Made by a program: the position numbers and the translations under genes
DNA from: Phascolomyces articulosus
Taxonomy: Eukaryota > Mucoromycota > Mucoromycetes > Mucorales > Lichtheimiaceae
Direction: 5' to 3'
Length of the DNA: 64,000 nucleotides
NCBI GenBank assembly: GCA_025677815.1
Contig: JAIXMP010000016.1
Span: 806,001 to 870,000 of the forward strand
Shown here: positions 23,863-37,600 of the stretch, piece by piece
Numbering within the stretch: the stretch's first letter is position 1
Layout: each line of letters begins with the position of its first letter
The notes under the pieces: model-generated
The model's database searches: none
Told to the model about the DNA's origin: nothing
Seen by the model: only the letters and a program-made list of their open reading frames with translations

Positions 23863-26800
23863 TTTTTTTATTATTATTTTAAATAATAAAGAATTGTTTT
23901 GTAAAAAAAAAAAAAAAGAGAGAGAGAGAAGTGTGCGAAAAAGAAAGAGAAATGAAATGAATAAAAAAAAAAGAAACTGATTTAAAATATGAAAAAAAAA
24001 GAGAGATGCTTTTTTTTTAATCGTCACACAAAGAAAATCTATGCAAGCCCTGGGGGAAAAAAGAACAAGAAGAAGAGAAAAAGGGGACTATTACTACTAA
24101 GTCAGGTTGATGAAACTTGTTTTTTTTTTCTCATCCCAAAGTCTATTACTACTACTATGACTTAGCATGTGGGGTTATTACTTTATCATGGATTGGATAT
24201 TATTATTATTATAGGAGAAGTGGTAGGAGAAAGTATTCCAAAGAAGGATATTAATAATGGACATATTTATATTACCTTTCCCCCATCTTTCAATTACATC
24301 TCTTTTCTATATTTACTATTATTGTTATTATTAAAAGGAGGATCTATTTACTACTACTTCTTTTTTCAAGAGGAGAAGAAGAAGAGGGTCTTCATCTTTT
24401 TTTTTTTTTTTTTTTGAAAAAAGGGAAATATACCCTATCATCCGATTTGTTACAAGAATCAAAGACTTATCCAACCTTTCTATTGATCCTTATTTTTTTT
24501 CATTTCCCACGATCTTCATTTTGAACAACAACAATGACCTGGTCTTCTTGCATTATTTTTATTATTTTTATTATTTTTATTTATTGACTAATTATTTGGG
24601 ATAAAGATAGTAGACAATGATTTGTGTTTCATTTTTTTTTTGAGGGGTAGGGAAACCTTCTTTCATAACCTTGAATTGTATATCTTTATTAATTTATGAT
24701 GAATCATTATTTATATACAATGTGTTAAATGTTAGGAATAATAATAATAATAAATCATCAGATGTTGAGAGACGACAAACCTTTACAACTTTTTTTAGTA
24801 TTTTTCTATCACGATGGCGTTGCTTGAGAAAACTACCAGCACGGGCCATAAAAAAAAAGCATTGGGGTGAATAATCTGGGTTTTCCATGACAAAAAAGTG
24901 TTGTTAGTTTTGTATCACCTTTTCACAAAAAAAATCTCTATTTTGTTGGGGGAAGTCTAACTTTGTATGGGAAAACAATCAATTCAAGCTGACAGAAAAA
25001 TAAATAACTGATTCAGTGTAATAACAGTCTTATAATAACGACATGACTCTGATTTATTATTATTAAAAAGTGCTTCTTATAAGCTATTGATAAAAAATCA
25101 GTTTTATTTTTATGACAAAAAAAAAAAGATGGCGTGTATTATGAAAAATCATCACCTTATCATCCTAATTAAAAGAAGTGTGTGTGTGTGTTGATATAGA
25201 TGATGGCAGTTCCTATTTCAAAAAAAAAAGTAGCACAATTATTTTTCAATAGATTCTTTTAGATTATTATCAGAGATTTGGGTTACAATATGGTTCTTTG
25301 GTGCTAATACTTTTTATATACTTGACATTGTATGATACAAAAAGATCCTAAAAAGCCATTTAAACTATTTTATATGTAAGATAGTTCATGTATAAATAAA
25401 GAGTGTTTTAAATAATAGACAAAATTGAATATCTTTTATTCTCATGAGCTACCTTTAATAATAATAATAATAAAAGAAGAGTCTCCTATTATTAGAATAA
25501 TATATACGGCCCACATGCCGTAGTATAACTATTATTTGTTCATACTGGAACGTGTTCAAGTTGTCAATGGAAACCATGTACATGGCAACTAACGTTACAC
25601 CATAAATGACTAGACATTTTGTGTTGCCATAAAAAAATTTTTGGTATTTAGTTATTTATTAGAATTAACACACTAAATGACATTTTGTCACTTATTTACA
25701 CATCATCATTATTATACCTAAAAAATAGAATAATAGTTCATGGGACCCAGGAATGCTATTGCATAATCGATAATTATATAATTTCGGATCGACAAGAAAA
25801 TCTTCTTCGGAAGTTTCCTCTATATCAACAATAAAACTAAATGAGCAGCCAAGCTTTTTTTTTTCTGTATCATGGGATATATACAGGATTTACAGTGCAT
25901 ACAATGATGATGGATTGAAGCAAAATATGAAGCCTATTGTTGTTATTGTTGTTAAAAATCACCACTACATCACTTGAAGAAAAAGGATACGTATCTTTAA
26001 TAAATAATCACTGGAAATAAAAAAAAAACGTCATATAATTTTATTATTATCATCATCCATTACTCCTTTATGTTATTTTTCCATAGGCACATGCTCCTAA
26101 AAGCTCATTCCTCTTGATGATCCACATTTGATGCCCCCCTCTCTCCCAAATAAAATCTACTATACCACCTGTCGCATATTATTACAATTCTCGTGATTCT
26201 TTTTACAAAATGATAGTTCTTAATAATACATAAAAGTATCAACAAAGATGCGTGTCTATACGTGACGTCACGTTTATTCTTAATAAAAGCATATCATTCT
26301 ATTTTTACAATTTTTTTTTTTGACAGTTTCTTTTTTTTATGCATTGAAGTTGTCAATTCTTTCTTTAGTATACTAGCATCTTGAAAATAAATTAATCTCA
26401 CTGAGGTTACTTTTGAACGATATATCTAGCCTACTATGCGAGGCTAGAAAGGCTAGGAAGAGATTTAGAATTTTTGGTCAAAACTTGGAAAAAGGCAATT
26501 GACAACATATTATACTGTATCCTAAAAGTCATGTAATTACAGCCTTTCATGAAACATCTTTAAAGTTTTAAAATGTAGTAATATATAATAGAGGTGTGGT
26601 ATTTGGTTATGAAGGAATCACTTTTTGTCATGTATTAATGACAAGCCATTTTTACAAAAAAAAAAAAAAAAAAAAAAAAAGGGTAGAGAAACCCAACCAT
26701 CTCCAGTCTTTGAAGAATAGAAATGTCTTCCTAATGGCTAAGAATATTTCTAAAGTTTACCAAGGCAGAGTTTTACCTTTTTGACCTCACTAAGACCTCA

Positions 26801-27986
26801 GAAGATTTCTATCTTAGCTTTTTTTTAGCCTCTGTATAAATTCGGGATGTTCTTTGCATGCATCTCAGTAATAAAAAAATTAAACATTAATACATAATAT
26901 CATAAAAATACTCCCCATTAGCATAGAAAGGGGAATGGAGGGGATGATATATAATATACATAGATATGCATGACATTTTATTGCTTGAATTTTTTTTGTT
27001 AAAGAAGGAGCAAGAAGTGAAAAGTAAAAGAGAGGGGTATTATATATATATATAACATGATTTATAATATAAATGAGAGAAGAAAAAACACACACACACA
27101 CCCAAGAATAAGAAGGAGTGTCGTAAATAGTTTGGAAACAACAAACAACAACAAAAAGTAGAAAACAAGGATTCTGTTTTTAATTTTTCAATTTTGAAAT
27201 ATTAACAAAGAATCGATTATTATTACAATGATGATTTCTTTTATTATTATTATTAAATTGGAACTTCTTTTCTTTTTATTAAATTCAATCATCAAAATGA
27301 CAATATTATTAAATAAAAGAAACAAAGAAGTGGCTGCATAAACACGACATATTTATATATAATTCTTTTTTCTTTCCCCTACATCCTCGTTCTATCTCCT
27401 TTTTCATAAACGCCCAAAAAACGATATACCTACGTACCTGTAGTATTGTAGTATATATATGATCTTCAATCGGTATGTATTTACAGATATATATATATAT
27501 AATAAAGAGAATGAAGAAGGGGATTTTATACATCTTGTTGTTTAAATAAATTTCTTTCTTTTTCTCTCTTTTTTTTTTTTTTTTTTTTTTTCTTTTCTTT
27601 TCTTTCTCATATTTCAATATTCATTCCTTTTATTACATTTCCACTCGTTGAAAAAAACCGCCGAGAAACGATTAACGTGCCTGTTGCCCGTTTCAATTCC
27701 AACAAATATTCTCTTCTCTTTTAATAACCTCACGTTTTTTCTTTTTTATTTTGGTTCTTTTTCATTCTCCCATACCACTCCTTTCTTTTTTTCGATTTAT
27801 CCTATCCATTCGTTTTCATCCATCACTGAATCAACCATCATCATCTACTTCAATATATCAACTTATTCATTCAAATACAACAAATCCAATCTATAATTTA
27901 TATATATATATATATTTCAAAAGTTCTTTATTTATTTTTTTTACTTCCCCCCTCCTTCCACCTTTTTTTAAAAAACAACAACAACT
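23863..27986. other. 4.1-kb gene-free region
   Basis: Divergent space between the synthetase start (-) and the PIP5K start (+). I found no spliceable coding or RNA gene. It holds repeated polyT or polyA runs (24403-24415; 26656-26680, 25 A; 27569-27591, T-rich), (AAT)n runs, TA runs (27039-27053, 27487-27502), a (CA)n run at 27088-27101 and an AGGCTAG-type small inverted motif at about 26429-26456. The last 400 bases are a pyrimidine-rich promoter and leader for PIP5K. Confidence 0.5.
26656..26680 (+). repeat. A25 homopolymer
   Basis: Twenty-five consecutive A residues, too long to be chance in its context. It could be the tail of a retroposed transcript, but no target-site duplication or upstream element was recognised. 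Confidence 0.9.
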
Positions 27987-30750
27987 ATGAGTACAGCAAC
28001 ACAAATACCTGAAAATCCAATGACTTTGACAAAAAATATATCACAACAACCTTCCGATTCTTTTATGGAAACTACAACAGACGTACCACCCCCTCCTCCC
28101 ATATTTAATGAGAAGAATCATATTATGACACGATCGCATAGTGATGATGTACAAGCGAGTCGACTTAAAAGTTATCATACATTACCTTCCATTACAACCA
28201 CGGATTTCGCCCATAGTCCTCCTATGGCTGATTCTAATAAAAATGCACGACCATCATCTTGGGATCAACACCCTCACCCATTACATCAACCGCATCGTTT
28301 TTATCAAGATCGTCTTGATCATCCGTCTCAACAATATCAATCACGTTTTAAAGAACCCAAACATCCCCTTCATGCCATTCCCTCATGGCGTACAGAACCT
28401 ATGCTTTCACAATCGTCGTCTACTGCAACTTCTTCTTCACATCCTCATAATCGTCGACCTGATTTAGGTGAATTGAATATTGAAGAACAAGAAGCTTTAA
28501 AAGCGGAAATTACACAACGTCGTGCAGCACGTAGAGTCTCTAAATTGAAAAGAAGAAAAACTTATGCTGATGAAGACGATCATGACGATGACCGTGTGGT
28601 TGTTGGTACAAGGGTAGCTGAAGGTCATAGAAATTATCCACTCATGTAAGAAAATGAAAAAAAAAATAATGCAAAAATGCGTGGAGAATGAATTACGTGT
28701 TTTACTTAATAATAATGGATTTTATATATAGGTACGATATGTTGACTGGAATTCGGATTGCTGTAAAGTATATAAATATATATACATTTATATAACAGTA
28801 ACTTATGATCCTTCTTATGGATTCATATATTAGCAGTAAAACAAGAAATACTTATATACCTAGTATTTCTATATATAGGTTGGACGAGTCTCTGCAAAAA
28901 TGCGTCGTGATTTAACCCCACAAGATTTTACAGCAGCTCATAAACTTGTATTTGATGTGTGGGTTTCCTTTTTTTTTTAGTCATATAGTATTATATTTAT
29001 GGTTGGGAATAGGAATGGGAGGAAATTAACTTATATTATATAATGATATATATATAGAACTGGAAATGAACTGACACCAGGTGTGAAATATGATTTCAAG
29101 TTCAAAGATTATGCACCATGGGTATTTCGTGCATTAAGAGAAAAATTCCATTTGGATGCGGGGGATTATATGGTAAATAATAAGATACACCGTTTTTATT
29201 TATTTTTTTTAAAAAAAAAATGAATATATACATATTGATATAAAGGAAAATTGAAAACTTATATAAGTTAAAATAAAACAATTACAGATGTCACTAACAA
29301 ACAAATATATCCTCTCTGAACTCAATTCTCCTGGGAAAAGTGGAAGCTTTCTGTATTATTCGCGTGATTATCGATTTATTATTAAAACAATTCATCATTC
29401 AGAACATAAATTTATGCGAAAAGTATTAAAAGATTATTATCAGGTATTTCATAAAAAGAAAAGGAGGTAGAAATAAAAAGGAAAAAAAAGGGAGGGAAAC
29501 TAACACATCATTCAATAACATACAACATCATATATGGATATAAAGCATGTCTGTGATAATCCAAATACTTTATTATGTCGATATTATGGTTTACATCGCA
29601 TCAAATTACCCCGGGGACGTAAAATTCATTTTGTTGTGATGGGAAATGTATTTCCTGGAAATAAGGATATTCATCAAACATTTGATTTAAAGGGTTCCAT
29701 GTTTGGGCGTTTAACACCAGATGAAGTGATTTCAAAGACCCCTCACGCTGTCATGAAAGATCAAAATTGGGTAAATATCAATCTCTCATTTTGAAAGAGA
29801 ATGGTTATGATAGAGATATTAAAATACTTCTTTTTTATTTTAAATAGGTTTCACAAAATATGAAACTGGAATTAGGTCCCTTAAAACGAATGTTTCTTCT
29901 TACACAATTGGAAAATGACATTTCAGTAAGTTAAAATAAATATCATAAAAAAAATAGAAGGTCATATTAATATGTGGGGTCGGGTCCATGTTTTTTTCTT
30001 CTATAGTTATTACAACGGGTAAATATAATGGATTATAGTTTATTGATTGGTATCCATGATATGACCCGGGGTAATGCAGAATGTTTAAGAGATCATCATT
30101 TACAAATGGTGCAGGTAATATATATATAAATAAAATACTTTTTCTATCTTTCAACATACTGATATCCATCTATCTCTTAATGTTTAATTTTTGATTAGCC
30201 TGCGACCCGAGAATTACAACGTCAATTATCTACTTTAGGCAAAAATCATGAAAGTAAAGCTGATATTGTACGAAAAGCATTAAAACGTACAAATCCAGTA
30301 CAATTAGATTCTTCTGATTTACCATCAGCACCGTCTCAAGAGTAAGTATTCGTTGATTTTTTTTTTGTCATCCTCTTTCGATGTATTTTTCACTAACAAA
30401 AAAAAAATAGACGACGTTATTGTGTATTTTATTCTGAAGATGGAGGTTTTCAATCAACAGATGAAAGTAATGATCTGACACAAAAACTTTATTTTATGGG
30501 AGTCATTGATATCTTAACGCCGTATAATATTGTAAAGAAAACAGAACATTTTTGGAAAAGTCTAACACAAGATAAAGTAAGTCGTGTTTCTTTTTTTTTT
30601 TTTATTTCTGATATCATTTAGTAGATTCATTAATTTTTTTATTGGAAATAACTTATTTAGCATTCGATATCGGCTGTGAATCCTATTGAATATGGTCATC
30701 GATTCATGCATTTCATCAAAAATGCTGTGACCAAAAAATCAGAATTTTAA
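27987..30750 (+). CDS. MSS4: Phosphatidylinositol-4-phosphate 5-kinase
   Basis: Makes PI(4,5)P2 from PI4P at the plasma membrane, controlling actin, endocytosis and cell-wall signalling (yeast Mss4, fission yeast Its3). Eleven exons: 27987-28645, 28732-28762, 28879-28958, 29058-29172, 29288-29443, 29546-29770, 29848-29925, 30007-30114, 30199-30341, 30411-30576 and 30661-30750, about 616 residues. The first 220 residues are disordered and basic. The kinase domain starts around [17 protein letters not shown] and has [19 protein letters not shown] (ATP lysine), [12 protein letters not shown] (DLKGS motif), [13 protein letters not shown] and [12 protein letters not shown]. The activation loop [10 protein letters not shown] and the [16 protein letters not shown] end match type I kinases; the Glu of KKTEH fits PI4P preference. 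A pyrimidine-rich leader precedes the ATG. Confidence 0.95.
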
Positions 30751-30787
30751 AAATACGTATTTCTATAAATTTGTTGCATGTATAAAA

Positions 30788-30811
30788 ACACACACACACA
30801 CACACACACAC
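30788..30811. repeat. (CA)12 microsatellite in the PIP5K 3' flank
   Basis: Perfect dinucleotide run about 40 bp after the PIP5K stop codon. Confidence 0.95.
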
Positions 30812-31028
30812 GCCCATTTCTCATTCTTTTTGTCTCTCTCTTCTCCTCCTCTCTTATCCACCCTTCCGTCTTCTTTCCCTTCCTGTACAAAATACATATA
30901 AAAGAGAGAGAGAACGTAACATAATAATAATCACTGCCTACTAATATAATAAACATAAATATATACTACTAAATTGGTATACAGATGAATTATAGTTTTA
31001 TTACAAATAAATGAACAATAAGAATAAG

Positions 31029-31328
31029 TTAACAACAAAACCAAGGTTTACGTTTCTTTTTATTATGTTGATGGTATTCTGGATGAGGTTGAGGTGCAAC
31101 TATATCATTACACAGAGGGGATCTATAATTTACAGCAAATTCTGCTGTAGAATCAGCTGCTTGAGCACTTTCTATTGCACGAGGATCTTCTGGATGAGAT
31201 ACAGAGATAGGTTGCTCTTGTAGGTTTTCATTCAAATGACGTGTATCCATTTTAACCCATGCCTTGATTTTATCTTTCTTTTCATGAAGTCGATGTCTTG
31301 GATGACGTTGAGATGTATGTGGTATCAT
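31029..31328 (-). CDS. Small protein with polybasic-CysCys C-terminus
   Basis: A single-exon 99-residue frame from an ATG at 31328. The composition is hydrophilic and protein-like (DPRAIESAQAADSTAEFAV, NDIVAPQPHPEYHQH) and it ends in KKKRKPWFCC. A terminal CC next to a lysine-rich stretch is a known lipid-anchor arrangement: palmitoylated in yeast casein kinases Yck1/2, geranylgeranylated in Rab proteins. A membrane-anchored peripheral protein is therefore the likely form. No enzymatic domain is visible and I do not recognise the family. It is convergent with PIP5K (278 bp apart) and divergent from the Fab1-like gene (466 bp apart). An in-frame TTG upstream is not a credible start. Confidence 0.6.
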   Translation of the reverse strand: MIPHTSQRHPRHRLHEKKDKIKAWVKMDTRHLNENLQEQPISVSHPEDPRAIESAQAADSTAEFAVNYRSPLCNDIVAPQPHPEYHQHNKKKRKPWFCC

Positions 31329-31794
31329 GATATAATTATTATTTTGAAATAAAAAAAATAACAAATAAAGAACAAATGTTTTTTTTTGGATGATTCTAGT
31401 ATTGATTTTTTTTTGTACCTGAAACCCATGTAAACCATTTATCCTTTAGAGTTACAAATAAAATGTCTGTGTTATTGTTTTTTTCATTAAAAGTATAATC
31501 ACGCTGGTTGGAATTTATATAAAATTGTATATGAAAAATAATACCTCACAGATGACTTTTTCTCACAAAGATAATGTAACGCTAAACTTAATAAAGATAC
31601 AATCATAGTAAATAAAAAAAATAAGCTTCAGCCGCATTTTATTAAAGAAGTAACGCAAGAGAGAGCCTTTCCAAATCACAATTATCATTATACCTCTTTC
31701 TCTCTTCTTTTTCGTTTATTTCTTTTTCATCAGATAACGCAACAATATATGTACTACTGTTGTTACTGCCACTATTGCTATCATATTCGGGAAA
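31329..31794. promoter_or_regulatory. Divergent promoter between CC-protein and Fab1-like gene
   Basis: A 466-bp region separates two divergent ATGs. It has polyT/polyA runs, TATATAAAA-like AT-rich stretches near 31515 and a pyrimidine tract (CTCTTTCTCTCTTCTTTTTC, about 31693) before the Fab1-like ATG. A minus-strand 62-codon frame overlaps the Fab1 start but has no independent support. Confidence 0.4.
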
Positions 31795-34667
31795 ATGGGC
31801 ATCAATCATAATACGAGTACGAGTAATCATAGTAGCAGTAGTAGTAACAACAACAACAATAATAATAGTAATAATAATCGACGAAAATCATGGATAATTA
31901 CTGCTATTAATAACACAACAGCTACTGCAAATACAATGTTATCCAGCTCCTTTCCTTCTTCATTACCTCTCTATCATCATCACCATGCCACTCCTTCTTC
32001 TTCTGTATCATCACAACAACATCAGCAAAAACAACAACTTCCACCGCCACCACCTCCACCTCCACCTCCGAAAGTTAAAAAACAACCACGTCTTATAAAC
32101 GATGCATCGGAACAATTATTACGAACCTTATTACAACGATGGCTTATGGAATTCCAAATACCTGCTCATCCTTGGTCTGACATTCTTTTGAATATTGTAG
32201 TACAACAGGTACTAACAACTCTTAGTAGTACTACTGGCACTCACGCGGATGGATCATCAGCTCATCATACTGCACCTCTTAATCCAACTACTTTGGCGAC
32301 GGCGGCGGCTGATGATGAAGATGATGATCACGAGGACACATTAGCTTCTGCGCAGTTTTTTTCATCTTTTTCATCTCCTTTATGGATCCAATGTATTCCA
32401 ACAGGAAAGCCAGAGCAATCTCATTTCTTACCTAATATATATGAAGGAGTACCGCTGAGTAAGTGATTATCTACTACAGTAAAGTGAGATTAATAATAAT
32501 AACGAAAAAAAGGGCCATTGTGATCCGTGTTTTTTTTAACATGAAAAAAAAAGTATATTTTTAAATGATTAACCTAAATTTGTATATTTACTATTTAAAA
32601 TATAACGACAAAAAGGTACTCTCTTGCCACATTTGCAACTATTAGAAAATGGATGGCACGTTGGTGGTACAATTAAACTTCAAGGCATATCGATTTCATC
32701 AAATCATAATATCAATGATTTAATATGTGTCATGCTACATGTGGTTGGAAATATGAAATTAGAGTTAAATGTTCTTTACGATCATCACCTGACGCCACCT
32801 CCACTTCTTGACCAACAACATCAACGAAGAAGAAGTAGCCATACGAATCATAATAGACAAAGAAATAATATCAATATAACAAATACAAATACAACTTCAC
32901 GTATTCCTTCTATATCACCTGTATTACCATTACCACCTCCAATTCCACCTTTAAGACGCATGATTCCTAATATACCTATGCCATCACTCTCCTTCCCAAC
33001 AGGGACAACATCAAATTCGAATAATAATAATAAACCGGGTAATTTAATTAAATGGATGTTCTTTCGAAATAAACGTAACAATAATAATAAATCAAGGCAA
33101 TCTACAATTGGACAAAAACAACCACCTATTTTATTTCCATCACCTACAGCAACAGCCAATAATTCCTCAACCAATGTTTCATTACTGAACAAGACCGCCA
33201 ATTATTACGCATCTACATTATCTTCTAATTCGCCCTCATCCTTACCATCTCCTCCACCTCGACTTGCTCGTAATTTATGTAATCAACTTGCACTCACACC
33301 AATTTCATCATCTGTTGGACGTGTGTATCCATTACCTGATGTTCTCCTCCATCTACGTGATTATGAACAAGAAGAACAGAGAAAATTTGAATCTGGAGAA
33401 TACAATAATAATAACAATAATCCACCCTTCCTTCAACACACAATGCATAATACATCATACAATAACAATAATAATCATTATTTACAACGAAAAACATCCT
33501 CCAGTATTCGATTACCTTCCATTTTATCACGTTCCTCTTCCTTACGACGTCATATCATGCGTAATAAAGAACACCAACAATACATGGGTGGATATTATGC
33601 AAGAATTCATTTACTTCACTTGGATCGATTACTTTTATTGGATATTCCTCGACCTTCTTTGAATGGATTTGTTCAACAACAACATCTTGTATTTACTTAT
33701 TCCTTTTATCCACGATCGAAAAAAAACCAACCAAAAAATATGTTGATTAATAATCATGCTCCCACCAACAGGTATCAACAACAAAGACAGCAGCAAAACA
33801 GACGACCTTGCATTGGTCCTGCATTAGCCCGAATGGAATTTTATCGATATCATCCTGATCCAGCATTACCTATCCATCGTCAATTTTTAGATCAATCATT
33901 GGGAGAAACCATTCTTCATATGAGTCAACAGTCACGTAAAGTATGCTATGACTGGGTAAGACAAACTCGACAGAATGATCCAAGCAGTAAATATCATCGA
34001 TCAAGAAAAAGGAGACGATCTTCAGGTGTAATGGCACTTCACCATTATCATTATCATTACAAAGAAAGTAAAAACTATGACAACAACGATAATGATGATA
34101 TGGAGGAGGATGACGATGACGATGACGACGATGATGAAAATAGTAGTGGTGGATGTGAACTAGCCATGACAGATCATACTTTATGTTTTGCTCATGGACC
34201 TTCTCGGGTTTTTATCGATATGGATACAACCACTACTATAATCTTACCCAATGCGACCAACAAGACATTTTCAAATGATACCATCATGATGTGGTGTGTT
34301 TGTGACACATGTCATGCTGAAACGAAACCAATACCTATGACAAATGATACATTTCGATATTCTTTTGCAAAGTATTTGGAATTTATGCTTTATTATGATG
34401 ACAACAATACTACGACCAATAGTATATCTCCTTTTTCTGATTTTGTTATTTCGGGTGAAATGACTTCCTGTATACATAAACAAGCATCATCCATTATTCA
34501 TTGCTTTTATTATGATCGATGTATTTTAAGGTTACGGCGAGATTCTCAACCATTGTTAAAATATACCTTATGTTCTCCTAATATATCTATTCCTTCATCT
34601 ACTACAATCACAACAATGGCTACATCTCCTCCTACTACTAATACCACAAATACAGCAAAAGAAGCTG

Positions 34668-34699
<32 letters not shown>

Positions 34700-37600
34700 A
34701 CAACAATGGATGATAATAATCAAGTCGTCGGTCATGAAATAGATGTATTTTTTACAGCTATTATACATCATTTAGAACTTATTGGACATTATCTCAAGGG
34801 AGAAGCAAAACAACATCAATTACCAGCATCTGTCAAGACAAATATAGAAACACTACAGAAGGAACTTAAAGTATTACAACGAACGACCCATAATGATTAT
34901 AGTGATTGGATGCTTTATGTAGCAGATAATAATAATCACCATTTGAATGATGTTCGACGTGCTTTTGCTATTCAAGCAAAGTTGATATTGAATCAAATAA
35001 ATGAATGGCAACGAGATCGATGTCCAGAATTGATTGCAGAATGTCCTTGGGATATGCCAGATTATTTTAGGTAATAATATCTATCTATAAAAAATAGAAC
35101 AATGTGTAGTAGTCATAGTTAATAGCAGTGGTCCATATAAAAGAGAGTGCGAAAAAAAAGAGAGTCAATATTATAGAAAGCTTGTTTGTTGTGGCTATAT
35201 ATATATTATTGTGTGTAAGTACGTATTCTATAGTGAAAGACAGAAAAGCTAATATATAATAAAAAAAATTACAATGATTATTATTTATATTTCAGTCCAG
35301 AGAAAAAAGTACATGCTATGCCAGATTCTTCAATTCTTGTACGAGAAGATGAACCGACATCCATCGTCGCCTATACGCTCAAGTAATATAAAACATCTTT
35401 AATTATTAGATAATAGTGCTATTACGACCGTTCATATTATTTATAATACATTTAAATATATATATAGTTGTACATCGTACCAAACTGAAATCCAACAAAA
35501 ATCAGATACAAAATCCAACAAGACATTGGTCGATAACAGTAGTATTTTATCTGTTGCTGTAGGGGGTGTTGTCACTGATGATGAACAACCAGAACCATTT
35601 GTTGATAACAATGACGAAGATGATAATAATGATTTTTATTTTTCATCCTTGGAACGTTATTATTTTGATGATGAAGAGAATTCTAGTTACCATGCTACTA
35701 CAACTACTGCTGCTTCTCCCAGTACCAGTGGAGGTAGTAGTGCTGCACTTTTTGTAGTGACTTCATTCCAGCAACAACAACAACATTCACCTTCCTTTGC
35801 TTATGCTCGACAAACATTGGTTCAACGTGTGCGACAACATCATACTCATCCACATCTTGGTAAATTAAAAACACATTGGCGCACGCGATTTCATCATTAT
35901 CATCATACTAGTACGGTACCAACACGATGGAAACAATTCCATGGTCAAGTTCCTTCTCCTTTGTTTAATAATAATGAAGAAGCATCAGGTGATGCTAGTG
36001 GTGGAATATCATCTGTTTCTTGGGATATACAAGAGGAACGAACAATAGCTCAAGTGGATAATAATCCTGCCATCAATGAAATGATAAAAGAACTTCGATT
36101 ATATAATACCATTATGACCTCTTCGCCTCATCATCGAACAGTAGCAGATGAATCACTCATAAATAAGAATAACACCCATACGTACAGTGAAAACAAGAAT
36201 CTAAGTCCACATATTCGACATAGTAAATATGATAAATTTATTGAATTCATAGTTTTTTTTTCTTTTTTTTTTTTTTTGCTTTTGATTAATATTATGCTAA
36301 ATAATACGCATGATTATTAGGGTTTGTTCATAGTAATACCGAATTTACTTGTATTGTTTATTACGCACAAGAATTCGAAGAATTGAGAAGACGATGTGGG
36401 ATTGAACAAATGATGATTGAATCTTTATGTCGCTGTCAAACATGGAAAACATCAGGAGGAAAAAGTAAAAGTCGATTCTACAAGACAAAAGGTAAATTAA
36501 ATCTTAATAAAAGATACAGAAAAAAAAAGAAAGTCAAGTCATGATGGATAAATTATTATGGTTTCTTTTTTTTCTATTCTAGACGATCGACTTGTAATCA
36601 AAGAAATGATTTCATCTTGGAATTTAGCAGAAAAACAACAATTTCTACAATTTGCTCCTGCTTATTTTGATTATATGAAACGTACTACTTCAGAGGTATG
36701 TAATCATAATGAAAAAACCTTAATATTATTAAAAATAAAAATGTCATCGATTTATTAATATTTAATACAACAGGTACCCAGTGTGCTTACTAAAATATTT
36801 GGTTTTTTTACTATTCGTATCACTGATAATCAAAAACGTGCTACCTGGGCCATGGATGTCATGGTGATGGATCATTTGTTTTATAATCGTACGATTACTC
36901 AGGTAAATATATATCTTTATAAAATGTTACGATCATCAATTATTGAATACCAATAAATATATATATTTATAGCGATTTGATTTCAAAGGTATTCGAGATC
37001 GACAAGTCATCATAGACCGACTACAACAACATCAACAGCAGCAACAACATTTGACGACATTATGGGATGGTGATTGGATCCATGGTAGTACCAAAGAGAT
37101 TGTTCTTTTTTTCATTTTATATAAAAATAAAATAACGCTCGAGCCCATCCCCCGTCTTTCTTTTTTTTTTTTTTTACTTACGAAACTATTACTTTTTTTA
37201 GGTTACCAACTTGTACTCAATACGACATATTATTCCAAAGCACTCATCATTGATACAGCATTAAGAAATGATGCAGAATTTATTGAGAAATGCAATATTA
37301 TGGATTATTCTTTACTTGTAGGCATTGATGAACAAAACAGAGAAATCATTGTTGGTATCGTAGGTAAAGTGTTGTTGTTGTAAAGTGAATATAAAACAAG
37401 TTTGGATTCTCATCCATTCAAGTAGATTTCATTGGAGCTTATACGTGGTACAAGAAAATTGAATCCAAAAGTAAATCTACATTAAAACCACAAAAACAAG
37501 TAACCGTATTACCTCCACAACAATATCGTGCACGTTTTTGTCGAGAAATTAGTACTTATTTTGTACCCATACCAGGTGAGTATAGCATGGAAGATCATAT

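Noticed and set aside
26401..26850. Possible MITE around the A25 tract with AGGCTAG-type arms
   Set aside because: Arms match over only a few short words; no clear terminal inverted repeat or target-site duplication.
31642..31830. 62-codon minus-strand frame overlapping the Fab1-like start
   Set aside because: Mirrors the pyrimidine-rich leader and the Ser/Asn-rich N-terminal coding of the Fab1-like gene; no stop-to-stop evidence beyond chance and no independent promoter.
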